33,457 nt of DNA, taken from contig JADQBV010000119.1 of NCBI GenBank assembly GCA_016278415.1, positions 1 to 33,457 on the forward strand, written 5' to 3'. Shown here piece by piece: positions 1-8,108 of this stretch (positions within the stretch are counted from its first letter, which is position 1; each line of letters opens with the position of its first letter). The position numbers were made by a program, and so were the translations under genes. This stretch comes from Halanaerobiales bacterium. Lineage in GTDB: Bacteria > Bacillota_F > Halanaerobiia > Halanaerobiales > DTU029. Under the pieces are notes generated by a model. The model was not told the origin of the DNA. It saw only the letters and a program-made list of their open reading frames with translations, and made no database searches.

Positions 1-172
1 TTCCGTTTCAGCCAATTATGTTTCTTACGCTTGTCGTTCACTACGACGTCCTGTCTCCGTTCACTGTCAGGAAATTATCCTCCGTCGTCCTGACTCCGGA
101 TAATTTCTAGAGTCGCTACAGAAACATAATTGCCTTACACTGAGTTGAATAAAGTTCCGGAACGTAGTGTAG
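1..172. repeat. Nested inverted-repeat block, GC-richer than surroundings
   Basis: This block has no plausible gene and is clearly richer in G and C than the AT-rich DNA after it. It contains an outer perfect 13-bp inverted repeat (13-25 CAATTATGTTTCT against 120-132), an inner perfect 10-bp inverted repeat (71-80 GAAATTATCC against 98-107), a 5-bp pair GTCAG/CTGAC (66-70, 90-94), direct repeats of CGTTCACT (35-42, 58-65) and GTCCTG (48-53, 87-92), and an 8-bp palindrome TTCCGGAA (155-162). The nesting suggests a cruciform or strongly folded RNA, or a member of a dispersed intergenic repeat family. Its left boundary may lie outside the window. The function is unknown. Confidence 0.55.
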
Positions 173-205
173 GATTAATTTAAAATAATATTGATAATTG
201 CGTTC

Positions 206-234
206 TTTACAATTTGTTTTATTATGAAAATATT
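206..234 (+). promoter_or_regulatory. Candidate promoter for the sulfur-carrier/E1 fusion gene
   Basis: TTTACA at 206-211 and AATATT at 229-234 are separated by 17 bases, about 60 bases before the ATG at 295. Both boxes are imperfect and the DNA is AT-rich, so chance matches are likely. A GGAAG ribosome binding site lies at 281-285, nine bases before the ATG. Confidence 0.35.
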
Positions 235-294
235 AGCATTTAGCTATGAAACACTTAAAGAAGAAAACTATATTAAAAAAGGAAGTGTACTATA

Positions 295-1308
295 ATGTCT
301 GAGATTAATGTTAAGGTAAACGGTAAAGATGAAATTCTTGAAGAAGGCAGTAGCCTATTGACTTTATTGGAGATAAAGGAGATTAATCCTGAAATAGCTG
401 TAGTTAAATTAAATGATGATATAATTGGAAAGAATAAATTAGGCGAGAAAGAACTGCTAGCTGATGACCAAATAGAGATAATTTTCTTTATGGGCGGAGG
501 TTCTTTTGATTTTAGCGAAGAAGAGATTGAGCGCTACAGTCGTCATATTATCTTGCAGGATATTGGTGGAACAGGCCAACAGAAGATTAAGGAAGCCTCT
601 GTTTTGGTTATTGGTGCAGGTGGGTTAGGCTCACCTGTTTCCTTATATCTAGCAGCTGCAGGGGTTGGCAAACTTGGTATTGTTGATAGTGATGTAGTTG
701 ATATGAGTAATTTACAGAGACAGATAATCCATACTACTGCTGATGTGGATCGTCCTAAAGTAAAATCAGCTGTCGAAAAATTAAATAGCATTAATCCCAA
801 TGTTGAAGTGATTACCTATAATACCTATCTAAATAAGGATAATATAGAAGAAATTATAAAAGACTATGACATTATTGTAGATGGTGTAGATAACTTTCCT
901 ACTCGTTATCTCTTAAATGATGCCTGTATAATGAATAATAAAATCTTAGTAGAGGCAGGTATACTTAGATTTGAAGGACAGGTAATGACTATAGATCCAG
1001 GGGAAGGTCCTTGCTACCGTTGTGTCTTTACCAGTCCACCGGAAGAGGGAACTATACCCTCCTGTCAGGAAGCTGGTGTCTTAGGCGCTATAGCTGGAAC
1101 CATTGGTACTATTCAGGCTACTGAGGTCTTAAAGTTAATTACTGGTGTAGGTAGTCCATTAAAGGGTAAAATATTAATCTATGATGCTAAGGAAATGGAC
1201 TTTCGTAAGGTTGAAGTAAAGAAGAATCCTGATTGTCCTGTTTGTGGTGAAAATCCAACTATTACAGAACTGTTAGAATATGAGATTAGCTGTAATCTCC
1301 ATAACTAA
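295..1308 (+). CDS. ThiS-like sulfur carrier fused to E1/ThiF/MoeB-type adenylyltransferase
   Basis: The 337-residue protein has two domains. Residues 1-69 are a ubiquitin-fold sulfur carrier of the ThiS type; they end IIFFMGGG, the usual ThiS C-terminus, but the chain continues with Ser70. Residues about 71-337 are an E1-like enzyme of the ThiF/MoeB/HesA family. It shows the ATP-binding loop GAGGLGSP (107-114), the DSDVVDMSNLQRQ segment (131-143), a candidate catalytic Cys257 in PSCQEAGVLG, and two zinc Cys pairs (C240/C243 and C314/C317). Such enzymes adenylate the C-terminal glycine of the carrier, which is then converted to a thiocarboxylate. Here that glycine is internal, so release by proteolysis is needed for normal chemistry. 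No thiG, thiH, moaE or moeA lies nearby; the neighbours are a JAMM protease and sulfate-activation genes. A role in cysteine or homocysteine sulfur transfer is therefore likelier than thiamine, but this is inference. Confidence 0.9.
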   Translation: MSEINVKVNGKDEILEEGSSLLTLLEIKEINPEIAVVKLNDDIIGKNKLGEKELLADDQIEIIFFMGGGSFDFSEEEIERYSRHIILQDIGGTGQQKIKEASVLVIGAGGLGSPVSLYLAAAGVGKLGIVDSDVVDMSNLQRQIIHTTADVDRPKVKSAVEKLNSINPNVEVITYNTYLNKDNIEEIIKDYDIIVDGVDNFPTRYLLNDACIMNNKILVEAGILRFEGQVMTIDPGEGPCYRCVFTSPPEEGTIPSCQEAGVLGAIAGTIGTIQATEVLKLITGVGSPLKGKILIYDAKEMDFRKVEVKKNPDCPVCGENPTITELLEYEISCNLHN

Positions 1309-1423
1309 ATCTAATGATATATGCTTAATACTTATTTTAAACATTTACAAATATCTTGAAGAAGAGATTATAAGATGAGGATTTCATATAAAAAACACAT
1401 GATTCAAAGAAAGGAAGCAGATT

Positions 1424-1843
1424 ATGAAAGATTTAGTAATAAAAAGAAATGATTATCAAAGATTAATTGACCACTGTTTAGCCGAAAAGCCACTGGAAGC
1501 CTGCGGGATTTTAGCTGGAGTAATAAAGAATGAAAGATATCAGGTTAAAAAGGTTTATATTATGGAAAATACAAGTGCTAGTTCTGAGGAGTATTTAATG
1601 GAACCTGAAGAACAATTTGAGGTATTTAAGGATATTAGGGAAAGTGGTCTGGAACTTATTTCAATTTTCCATTCACACCCACATAGTCCATCACGCCCAT
1701 CTAGTAACGATATTGATATGGCCTACTATCCAGATGCTGTTTATATAATTATCTCCCTTATGAATACAGAAGATATTGATTTTCGAGGATTTATAATTAG
1801 TAATAAATCATATGAAGAGATTGAAATTGTTGTTGAAGATTAA
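1424..1843 (+). CDS. JAMM/Mov34 (M67 family) zinc metalloprotease
   Basis: This 139-residue single-domain protein carries a complete JAMM signature: Glu25 in PLEACG, then HSH (His83, His85), seven residues, Ser93, two residues, Asp96. His83, His85 and Asp96 bind zinc and Glu25 is the general base. Bacterial stand-alone members such as Mycobacterium Mec, QbsD and Wolinella HcyD act on ThiS/MoaD-like sulfur carriers, either trimming residues beyond the terminal Gly-Gly or releasing the amino acid formed on the carrier. The gene starts 115 bases after the carrier-E1 fusion and reads the same way, so the fusion is the obvious substrate (inference). No signal peptide is seen, so it should act in the cytoplasm. 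A ribosome binding site AAAGGAAG precedes the ATG. Confidence 0.9.
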   Translation: MKDLVIKRNDYQRLIDHCLAEKPLEACGILAGVIKNERYQVKKVYIMENTSASSEEYLMEPEEQFEVFKDIRESGLELISIFHSHPHSPSRPSSNDIDMAYYPDAVYIIISLMNTEDIDFRGFIISNKSYEEIEIVVED

Positions 1844-1915
1844 TTTACAGACTCAATAATAGATATCAGTATAGATTTGGGTAGTACCTATGTGAGTTGT
1901 AGTTGTTAAAACAGT

Positions 1916-1955
1916 AAAAAATTGTAGCTTTTTTAAAAAAAATCACAATTTTTTT
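1916..1955 (+). terminator. AT-rich stem-loop, probable terminator after the JAMM gene
   Basis: AAAAAATTGT (1916-1925) pairs perfectly with ACAATTTTTT (1945-1954), and the loop contains a second small palindrome of six T and six A. The 3' arm ends in a T run. The stem is weak in GC, so this is a modest call. It would separate the carrier/protease pair from cysDNC transcription. Confidence 0.4.
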
Positions 1956-1983
1956 GAGACGCAAAACCTAGTAAATGTATCGG

Positions 1984-2012
1984 TTTACTTATTTATTTAA
2001 TTATTATATTTA
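1984..2012 (+). promoter_or_regulatory. Candidate cysD promoter
   Basis: TTTACT (1984-1989) and TATTTA (2007-2012) are spaced by 17 bases, 41 bases before the cysD ATG. The upstream segment 1965-1988 contains an imperfect inverted repeat (GTAAAT, then GTTTAC) that could hold an operator. The surrounding DNA is so AT-rich that the call is weak. Confidence 0.3.
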
Positions 2013-2052
2013 TAAGATTAGATAAAGAATAAAGTAGGGAGGATTTTAATTA

Positions 2053-2934
2053 ATGGACCATTTACAGAAATTAGAGAATAAGAGTATTCATATTCTAAGA
2101 GAAGCCTATAGCGAGTTTAAAAATTTATGTATGTTATGGTCAATAGGTAAGGACAGTACAGTGTTACTTTGGTTAGCACGAAAGGCATTTTTCGGTCATG
2201 TGCCGATACCAATGGTACATATAGATACCAACTATAAAATCCCAGAAATGATAGAACACAGAGATAGATTAGCAATAGAGTGGGAATTAGATATGGTCTA
2301 TGGACAGAATCAAAAGGCCTTAGAAGGTAAGCAGACATTTCCTGATGGAAATATATCTAGACTACAGTGTTGTAAATCACTTAAAAGTGAAGCCTTAAAA
2401 CATACTTTAAATGGAGAATGGCCGCGTTACCGTATGAACCATAATACCGGCAAATATGAGAGAGATAAAAATCAAGAGCCTTATACAGGTGTTATTGTTG
2501 GTGTGAGGGCTGATGAAGAAGGAACACGCTCCAAAGAGAGGTATTTTTCACCACGTGATGGTAATAATGACTGGGATATAGGGGATCAACCACCTGAGTT
2601 CTGGGACCAATATAAGACAGACTTTGCTCCGAAAACTCATGTTAGGATTCATCCATTATTGGACTGGACTGAGCTGGATATCTGGGAATATATCGGGCGG
2701 GAGAATATACCTATGGTTTCACTATATTTTGATCAGGGTAATGGAACAAGATACCGTTCTCTTGGCTGTGCACCATGTACAGATCCGGTAAAATCTACGG
2801 CAAAAAATGTTGCCGAGGTAATAGCAGAATTAAAAACAGGAAAATTTGTTAATGTTGCAGAACGTTCAGGACGTGCTCAAGATAAAGAAGATGGTGGTGG
2901 ATTGGAAGAACTTCGTAAAGATGGCTATATGTAG
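2053..2934 (+). CDS. cysD: Sulfate adenylyltransferase small subunit CysD
   Basis: With CysN it forms ATP sulfurylase, which makes adenosine 5'-phosphosulfate (APS) from sulfate and ATP in the cytoplasm. The 293-residue protein has the PP-loop nucleotide-binding motif SIGKDS near residue 31, the [21 protein letters not shown] region typical of the PAPS-reductase/CysD fold in its middle, the [10 protein letters not shown] segment, and the CysD-type tail with ERSGRAQD and ending RKDGYM. Length is normal for CysD (about 300). The gene is preceded by GTAGGGAGG as ribosome binding site and is followed 46 bases later by cysN on the same strand, so the two are almost surely co-transcribed. Confidence 0.96.
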   Translation: MDHLQKLENKSIHILREAYSEFKNLCMLWSIGKDSTVLLWLARKAFFGHVPIPMVHIDTNYKIPEMIEHRDRLAIEWELDMVYGQNQKALEGKQTFPDGNISRLQCCKSLKSEALKHTLNGEWPRYRMNHNTGKYERDKNQEPYTGVIVGVRADEEGTRSKERYFSPRDGNNDWDIGDQPPEFWDQYKTDFAPKTHVRIHPLLDWTELDIWEYIGRENIPMVSLYFDQGNGTRYRSLGCAPCTDPVKSTAKNVAEVIAELKTGKFVNVAERSGRAQDKEDGGGLEELRKDGYM

Positions 2935-2980
2935 TTTAGAAGTTGGAGGTTGAATTTTATTAGAGAGGAGCAAGTATAAT

Positions 2981-4843
2981 ATGATTAATGAGTTACCGAA
3001 TAGCGATGTTAATTCGAAAAATGATATACTAGATAAAAATAAAGTAGATAAAGATAATAATCTTAAAATAGTTATAGTTGGTCATGTTGATCATGGTAAA
3101 AGTACGATAATCGGTCGTTTGCTTGCAGATACAGATTCTTTACCAGAGGGGAAATTGGATCAGGTTAAAGAGACCTGCCGCAAGAATTCCAAGCCCTTTG
3201 AATATGCCTTTCTTTTGGATGCCTTAAAGGATGAGCAGGCTCAGGGAATAACTATTGATTCAGCACGTGTCTTTTTTAATACATTTATACGTAAATATAT
3301 TATCTTAGATGCACCAGGTCATATTGAATTTCTTAAAAACATGGTAACTGGGGCAGCCAGGGCAGAAGCGGCTTTGCTAGTAATAGATGCAGCGGAGGGT
3401 GTACAGGAGAATTCGCGCCGCCACGGATATATGCTTTCCATGCTTGGTATTAAACAGGTAGCAGTTTTGGTTAATAAAATGGATCTAGTTGATTATAGTC
3501 AGGATCAGTTTAAAGAAATTGAGAAGGAGTACAGGGACTTTTTGCAGAAGATAGATATAGAGCCATTGACTTTTATTCCAGTTAGTGGGATGAAGGGTGA
3601 TAATATAGCATCACTTTCGGAAAATACTGATTGGTATCAAGGACAAACAGTTCTGAAGTTATTGGATAGTTTAGAAAATGAAAAGCCACCTTCAGACAAA
3701 CCATTTAGAATGCCAGTACAGGATGTATATAAATTTACCCGTGGTGGTGATAATCGACGTATTATTGCAGGGAATATCCTCTCGGGAAAAATAAAAGTAG
3801 GAGATGAAGTAATTTTTTATCCTTCAGGAAAGAGAAGTACTATAAAAAGTATTGAGGGTTTTAATGAGCCATTACAGGATAAAGTTGGTGTTGGTAAAGC
3901 AACTGGTTTTACTCTGACAGAACAGATATATATAACTCGTGGTGAAATTGCAGCAAAAATAGGCGAAGAAATACCCAACTCTACTTCACGAATTAAAACA
4001 AATATTTTCTGGTTGGGTAAGAATCCAATGGTGAAAGATAAGGTATATCAATTGAAAGTAGGGACATCTCGCAGTAAAGTAAAGTTAGAAGCCATAAATC
4101 GTATAATTGATGCATCCAACCTCAATCAAGAAGAAAATAAGACTGAGATAGGTCGTCATGATGTGGCAGAGTGTATCCTAAAAGTGGATAAGGCAATATC
4201 TTTTGATTTGGCTAGTCAATTGGACCAAACTAGCCGTTTTGTTATTATAGATGATTATGAAATAGCTGGTGGAGGGATTATACAGGAGAACTTAGATGAT
4301 GACCAGAAATGGATAAGGGAAAAGGTTATACGTCGTAACTACAAGTGGGAACAGAGCAGAATTTCAAAAGAAAACCGTGCAGAAAAATATAATCAGAAAC
4401 CTAGTTTAATTCTAATTACAGGCGAAGAAGATGTTGGTAAAAAACCCACTGCTAAAGCCTTAGAAAAAAGGCTTTTTGATGATGGAAAGATTGTGTACTT
4501 CTTGGGAATCGGTAATCTATTATATGGTGTTGATGCTGATATAAAAAATGGAAATACCAATCACCGAGAAGAACATTTAAGGAGAATGGCAGAAGTGTCC
4601 AATCTAATGCTGGATGCTGGTGCAATACTTATTGTAACTGCTGTGGAATTAACTCAGAATGATCTTGATTTAATTAAAACAACAGTAAACCCTCAGGATA
4701 TCGAAATAGTCTGGTTAGGGAAAAGTGTTACTACAGATATCGATTATGATCTTCACATACCTGAATACATATCTGACCAAGACTCTGCAGGAAAGGTTAA
4801 AGAATTGATTCAGGATAGGGGGATTATCTTTAAACCATGGTAG
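2981..4843 (+). CDS. cysN: Sulfate adenylyltransferase GTPase subunit CysN with degenerate APS-kinase-like C-terminal domain
   Basis: Residues 1 to about 440 form the GTPase that drives ATP sulfurylase: P-loop GHVDHGKST (34-42), DAPGH (110-114) and NKMD (165-168), followed by the elongation-factor-like beta-barrel domains. Residues about 472-620 resemble APS kinase (CysC), as in CysNC fusions, but the active-site motifs have decayed. The Walker A segment reads GEEDVGKK (481-488) instead of the GLSGSGKS form; the DGDNIRHGL signature is replaced by IGNLLYGVD; and the FISPY loop is replaced by TAVELT. The [17 protein letters not shown] stretch still shows the ancestry. A complete cysC follows, so the tail is probably structural or regulatory rather than catalytic. 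The last seven bases overlap the cysC start. The ribosome binding site is AGAGAGGAG. Confidence 0.94.
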   Translation: MINELPNSDVNSKNDILDKNKVDKDNNLKIVIVGHVDHGKSTIIGRLLADTDSLPEGKLDQVKETCRKNSKPFEYAFLLDALKDEQAQGITIDSARVFFNTFIRKYIILDAPGHIEFLKNMVTGAARAEAALLVIDAAEGVQENSRRHGYMLSMLGIKQVAVLVNKMDLVDYSQDQFKEIEKEYRDFLQKIDIEPLTFIPVSGMKGDNIASLSENTDWYQGQTVLKLLDSLENEKPPSDKPFRMPVQDVYKFTRGGDNRRIIAGNILSGKIKVGDEVIFYPSGKRSTIKSIEGFNEPLQDKVGVGKATGFTLTEQIYITRGEIAAKIGEEIPNSTSRIKTNIFWLGKNPMVKDKVYQLKVGTSRSKVKLEAINRIIDASNLNQEENKTEIGRHDVAECILKVDKAISFDLASQLDQTSRFVIIDDYEIAGGGIIQENLDDDQKWIREKVIRRNYKWEQSRISKENRAEKYNQKPSLILITGEEDVGKKPTAKALEKRLFDDGKIVYFLGIGNLLYGVDADIKNGNTNHREEHLRRMAEVSNLMLDAGAILIVTAVELTQNDLDLIKTTVNPQDIEIVWLGKSVTTDIDYDLHIPEYISDQDSAGKVKELIQDRGIIFKPW

Positions 4844-5580
4844 ATAGCAGAAGAAATGATAAACTGGTAGGAGAGGATGTATCTCTTAATAGAGATAATC
4901 ATGAAAAGAAAATTAAGACAAATATAGGCTTGAAGGTCAAAAATAGAAGAAATAATAAAGGTCAAAGTTGCTCTGATAATAATATAATATGGCATCGCGG
5001 TAAGGTTAGTTTTAAAGACCGTTGCCAGAACTTAGACCAGATAGGACAGGTACTCTGGTTTACCGGATTATCAGGGTCAGGTAAATCTACAATTGCTGTC
5101 GAAGTAGAACGGGCCTTATTGAGTGAAGGAAAAGCTGTCTACCGATTGGATGGTGATAATATCCGGCATGGCTTAAACAGTGATCTGGGATTTTCTACTG
5201 AAGGTAGAAAAGAAAATATTCGCAGGATTGCCGAAGTTGCAGCTCTTTTTAAAGATGCAGGCTTAATAGTCCTTGTCTCTTTTATATCCCCCTATAAAGA
5301 ATCGAGGGAATTTGCTCGTACTAAAGTTGGTAAAGAGTTTTTCAAAGAAATCTTTGTTAAGGTAGATCTAGAAATCTGTATTGAGCGGGACCCTAAAGGC
5401 TTATATAAGAAGGCATTAGCCGGTGAAATAAAAGGGTTTACTGGTGTTTCAGCTCCATACCAGATTCCAGAAAAACCTGACCTGATACTGAATACCGGGG
5501 AAATGTCAGTAGAAGAAAGTGTTAATAAGGTCTTATCTCTGATCAAATCCGAGGACGGTGGTGAGGAGTATGGAGACTGA
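4837..5580 (+). CDS. cysC: Adenylylsulfate kinase CysC
   Basis: This enzyme phosphorylates APS to PAPS. The core has an intact Walker [15 protein letters not shown] near residues 73-86, the [17 protein letters not shown] signature, [16 protein letters not shown], and [12 protein letters not shown], all typical of active APS kinases. The protein is 247 residues because about 50 basic, asparagine- and lysine-rich residues precede the conserved [10 protein letters not shown] start of the fold; most relatives are about 200 residues. The annotated ATG overlaps the cysN stop by seven bases, which suits translational coupling, but its ribosome binding site (AGGATAGGGGG) is rather far, so a later start is possible. 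Its 3' end overlaps the next gene. Confidence 0.95.
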   Translation: MVDSRRNDKLVGEDVSLNRDNHEKKIKTNIGLKVKNRRNNKGQSCSDNNIIWHRGKVSFKDRCQNLDQIGQVLWFTGLSGSGKSTIAVEVERALLSEGKAVYRLDGDNIRHGLNSDLGFSTEGRKENIRRIAEVAALFKDAGLIVLVSFISPYKESREFARTKVGKEFFKEIFVKVDLEICIERDPKGLYKKALAGEIKGFTGVSAPYQIPEKPDLILNTGEMSVEESVNKVLSLIKSEDGGEEYGD

Positions 5581-6322
5581 AATCTTTTTATTAGTTATTC
5601 TATTATCTTTTATATTTCAATATGTAGATGCAACTATAGGTATGGGTTTTGGCACAACCTTGACTCCCGTTCTTTTAATGCTGGGTTTTCTACCTTTAGA
5701 GGTAGTTCCGGCAGTATTGTTTGGTCAGATAGCAGGTGGAGGAATAGGAGCTTTATTTCATTATCGTCTAGGGAATGTTAACTTATCAGCAGACTCTGTT
5801 GATAAAAAGGTGATTATGGTTTTTTCTATTTTTGGTATCTTTGCTACAATATTTGCTATATATTTTGCGCTAAATATTTCTGAGGAATTATTAAAAACAT
5901 TTATAGGAACAATAATTCTAGTAGTTGGTATAGTAATTTTAATAAAACGAAATCGGACTATATCCTTTTCCTGGAAAGGCTTAATCATAGTAGCTATAAT
6001 TAGTGCCTTTAATAAGGGGCTAAGTGGTGGAGGTTATGGACCATTAGTAACAGGTGGGCAGTTAATAAACGGGCGCAATAGCAGAAATTCAGTAGCAAGT
6101 ACTACAATTGCTGAGGTGTTAGTGAGTATAGTTGGTTTCCTGGGGTATTTTCTTTATTCAGGCACTATCTTCTGGGGTCTTGCCATTGCGATAAGTATAG
6201 GATCAATTATGGCAGGTCCCCTTGCGGCATATACATTAAATAAGATGAACGAAGTAAATCTTAAAACCCTGATAGGTGTTGTTGTGTGTCTTCTGGGATT
6301 ATTAACCCTTGCTAAACTATAA
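5558..6322 (+). CDS. TauE/SafE (TSUP) family membrane transporter, probably sulfate/sulfite-related
   Basis: The 254-residue hydrophobic protein has about eight membrane segments. It shows the TSUP-type start region with GMGFGTTLTPVLL and the second-half repeat NKGLSGGGYGPLVTGGQ. Family members move sulfite, sulfate, taurine-derived sulfonates or other organosulfur anions; the overlap with cysC makes sulfate uptake or sulfite handling the best guess (inference). The start is ambiguous: GTG at 5558, GTG at 5561 or ATG at 5570 are in frame. The GAGGA at 5551-5555 suits 5561, while AGGAG lies too close to 5570. In every case the gene begins inside cysC, indicating one operon. Confidence 0.88.
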   Translation: MVRSMETEIFLLVILLSFIFQYVDATIGMGFGTTLTPVLLMLGFLPLEVVPAVLFGQIAGGGIGALFHYRLGNVNLSADSVDKKVIMVFSIFGIFATIFAIYFALNISEELLKTFIGTIILVVGIVILIKRNRTISFSWKGLIIVAIISAFNKGLSGGGYGPLVTGGQLINGRNSRNSVASTTIAEVLVSIVGFLGYFLYSGTIFWGLAIAISIGSIMAGPLAAYTLNKMNEVNLKTLIGVVVCLLGLLTLAKL

Positions 6323-6354
6323 TTTCTGATTTAAAATTAGGGTCTTTATTAGGA

Positions 6355-6966
6355 GTGATTTCTATCTATTATCCGTTATTTCTTCAAATCGAAAATAAGC
6401 CCTGCTTAATTGTAGGTGGGGGTAATATTGCTTATCATAAAGCTAAGAAATTATTAGAATATGGTGCCGATTTACAGATAGTCAGCCCTGATATTGATAA
6501 AAGATTATATAATCTGTTAACTGAGGAAAAACTAATTTCAAATCAATATCATCAAGAACACTGTCAAGGGAAGTTAATAGTTATAGCTGCCACAGATGAT
6601 GATCAATTAAATAAAAAAGTTGCTAAAGATGCAGTTGAAGCTGGTGCTCTGTTTAATGCTGTAGATCAAATTGAGCTTTGTCAGTTTATAGTCCCTGCAG
6701 TTGTTAAAAGAGGGGATCTTCAGATAGCTGTTAGTACAGCTGGTAAAAGCCCTGCTCTTTCTGGTATAATAAGAAAAGGTCTTGAGAATAGGTTTGGAGA
6801 TGAATATGGAGATTATCTAGAAGAGTTAGGGATTTTAAGGGAAATGATAAAAAGTTCGGTTTCTGATAGGGAACTTAGAAGAGAGATATTAATTAAAATG
6901 GCTAAACTTATTTATGAAGGAGGCAAAATAGATGTTACAACGTCCCAGGAGATTGAGAAAGAATAG
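6355..6966 (+). CDS. sirC: Precorrin-2 dehydrogenase / sirohydrochlorin ferrochelatase-type protein
   Basis: It oxidises precorrin-2 to sirohydrochlorin with NAD and may also insert iron, giving siroheme. The 203-residue protein matches the N-terminal half of CysG/Met8p: YYPLFL start, the NAD loop [15 protein letters not shown], the IAATDD strand, [18 protein letters not shown], and the [12 protein letters not shown] helix. No methyltransferase half is attached; that activity is in the cobA-hemD fusion downstream. No ATG lies at the start. GTG at 6355 overlaps its own AGGAG ribosome binding site (6351-6355), so an ATT (6358) or ATC (6364) start is possible; the latter would give the usual family N-terminus. 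The gene follows the transporter by 32 bases and overlaps hemB by 35. Confidence 0.9.
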   Translation: MISIYYPLFLQIENKPCLIVGGGNIAYHKAKKLLEYGADLQIVSPDIDKRLYNLLTEEKLISNQYHQEHCQGKLIVIAATDDDQLNKKVAKDAVEAGALFNAVDQIELCQFIVPAVVKRGDLQIAVSTAGKSPALSGIIRKGLENRFGDEYGDYLEELGILREMIKSSVSDRELRREILIKMAKLIYEGGKIDVTTSQEIEKE

Positions 6967-7939
6967 TGGAATGCGATCAATGGTTAGAGAAACCAGTTTG
7001 AATGTTGATGATCTTATTTACCCCATGTTTGTTGTTAGCGGAAAAGAGATTAAAGAAGAAATCAAAACATTACCTGATTGCTATCATATGTCTATAGATA
7101 TTCTTTTAGATGATATAAGAGAAATAGTTAGATTAGGAATCAAGGCAATATTACTTTTTGGTATTCCTAAAGAAAAAGATGAATTTGCTAGTAGTTCATG
7201 GAATGATAATGGCATAGTACAGCAGGCTGTCAGAGAGATCAAAGGTAGCTACCCAGAGTTATTAGTAATAACAGATATTTGCCTTTGTGCTTATACCAGT
7301 CACGGTCATTGCGGGATTATAAAAGAAGATGGAGGCAAAGGGTCTGCCATAGAAAACGAAAATCATGATATCAAAACAATTGATAACGATAAAACACTAG
7401 AAATCTTGGCTAAAATAGCATTATCACATGCTAAAGCAGGTGCAGATATAGTTGCTCCTTCAGATATGATGGATGGTAGGGTTTTTAAAATTAGAGAGGC
7501 CCTAGATAGTGGAGGCTATCATGATACCGCAATAATGAGTTATAGTGCAAAATATGCATCTGCATTTTATGGTCCTTTTCGTGATGCGGCTGATTCTGCT
7601 CCACAATTTGGTGACCGTTCAACATATCAAATGGATTATAGTAATAGCAAAGAGGCATTAAAAGAGGTTAAGCTTGACATTGCAGAAGGTGCAGATATAG
7701 TAATGATTAAACCAGCGTTATCATATCTTGATATTATAAAACAGACCACAGACATTGTAGATATACCAGTAGCAGCATATAGTGTTAGTGGTGAGTATGC
7801 TATGGTTAAACATGCTGCACAAGTTGGGTTATGTAAGGAACAGGAAATGATGACGGAAATTTTAACATCGATTAAGAGGGCCGGTGCAGATATTATTATT
7901 ACCTACTATGCGAAAGAATTAGCCCAGCAATTATCTTAA
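6932..7939 (+). CDS. hemB: Delta-aminolevulinic acid dehydratase (porphobilinogen synthase) HemB
   Basis: It condenses two 5-aminolevulinate molecules to porphobilinogen. The 335-residue protein keeps both active-site lysines, Lys207 in [13 protein letters not shown] and Lys260 in [11 protein letters not shown], and the zinc cysteines C117, C119 and C127 in [12 protein letters not shown], so it is a zinc-type enzyme. The start at 6932 is supported by AAGGAGG at 6917-6923, eight bases away, within the end of the preceding gene. The overlap implies co-translation with precorrin-2 dehydrogenase. Confidence 0.97.
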   Translation: MLQRPRRLRKNSGMRSMVRETSLNVDDLIYPMFVVSGKEIKEEIKTLPDCYHMSIDILLDDIREIVRLGIKAILLFGIPKEKDEFASSSWNDNGIVQQAVREIKGSYPELLVITDICLCAYTSHGHCGIIKEDGGKGSAIENENHDIKTIDNDKTLEILAKIALSHAKAGADIVAPSDMMDGRVFKIREALDSGGYHDTAIMSYSAKYASAFYGPFRDAADSAPQFGDRSTYQMDYSNSKEALKEVKLDIAEGADIVMIKPALSYLDIIKQTTDIVDIPVAAYSVSGEYAMVKHAAQVGLCKEQEMMTEILTSIKRAGADIIITYYAKELAQQLS

Positions 7940-8108
7940 AAAATTTATGATAGTCCTAATTTTTTATGTGAATCATGTCTTTATAATGAAATAATACAAT
8001 TATCTTGATTAATTAAGGAATTACTAATACTTACTAAGTACTTGAAAATTTTATTTATTATATAAAGAAATAGTCTATGATGAGTCATTTAATAGGGAGA
8101 TTAATAAT

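Noticed and set aside
295..1308. Thiamine biosynthesis (thiS-thiF) assignment
   Set aside because: The domains fit, but no thiG, thiH, thiE or thiC is near, and the context is JAMM protease plus sulfate activation, so I kept the pathway open.
7938..7965. Terminator after hemB
   Set aside because: The only possible stem (AAAAAATT with AATTTTTT) consists of A and T alone and is too weak to call.
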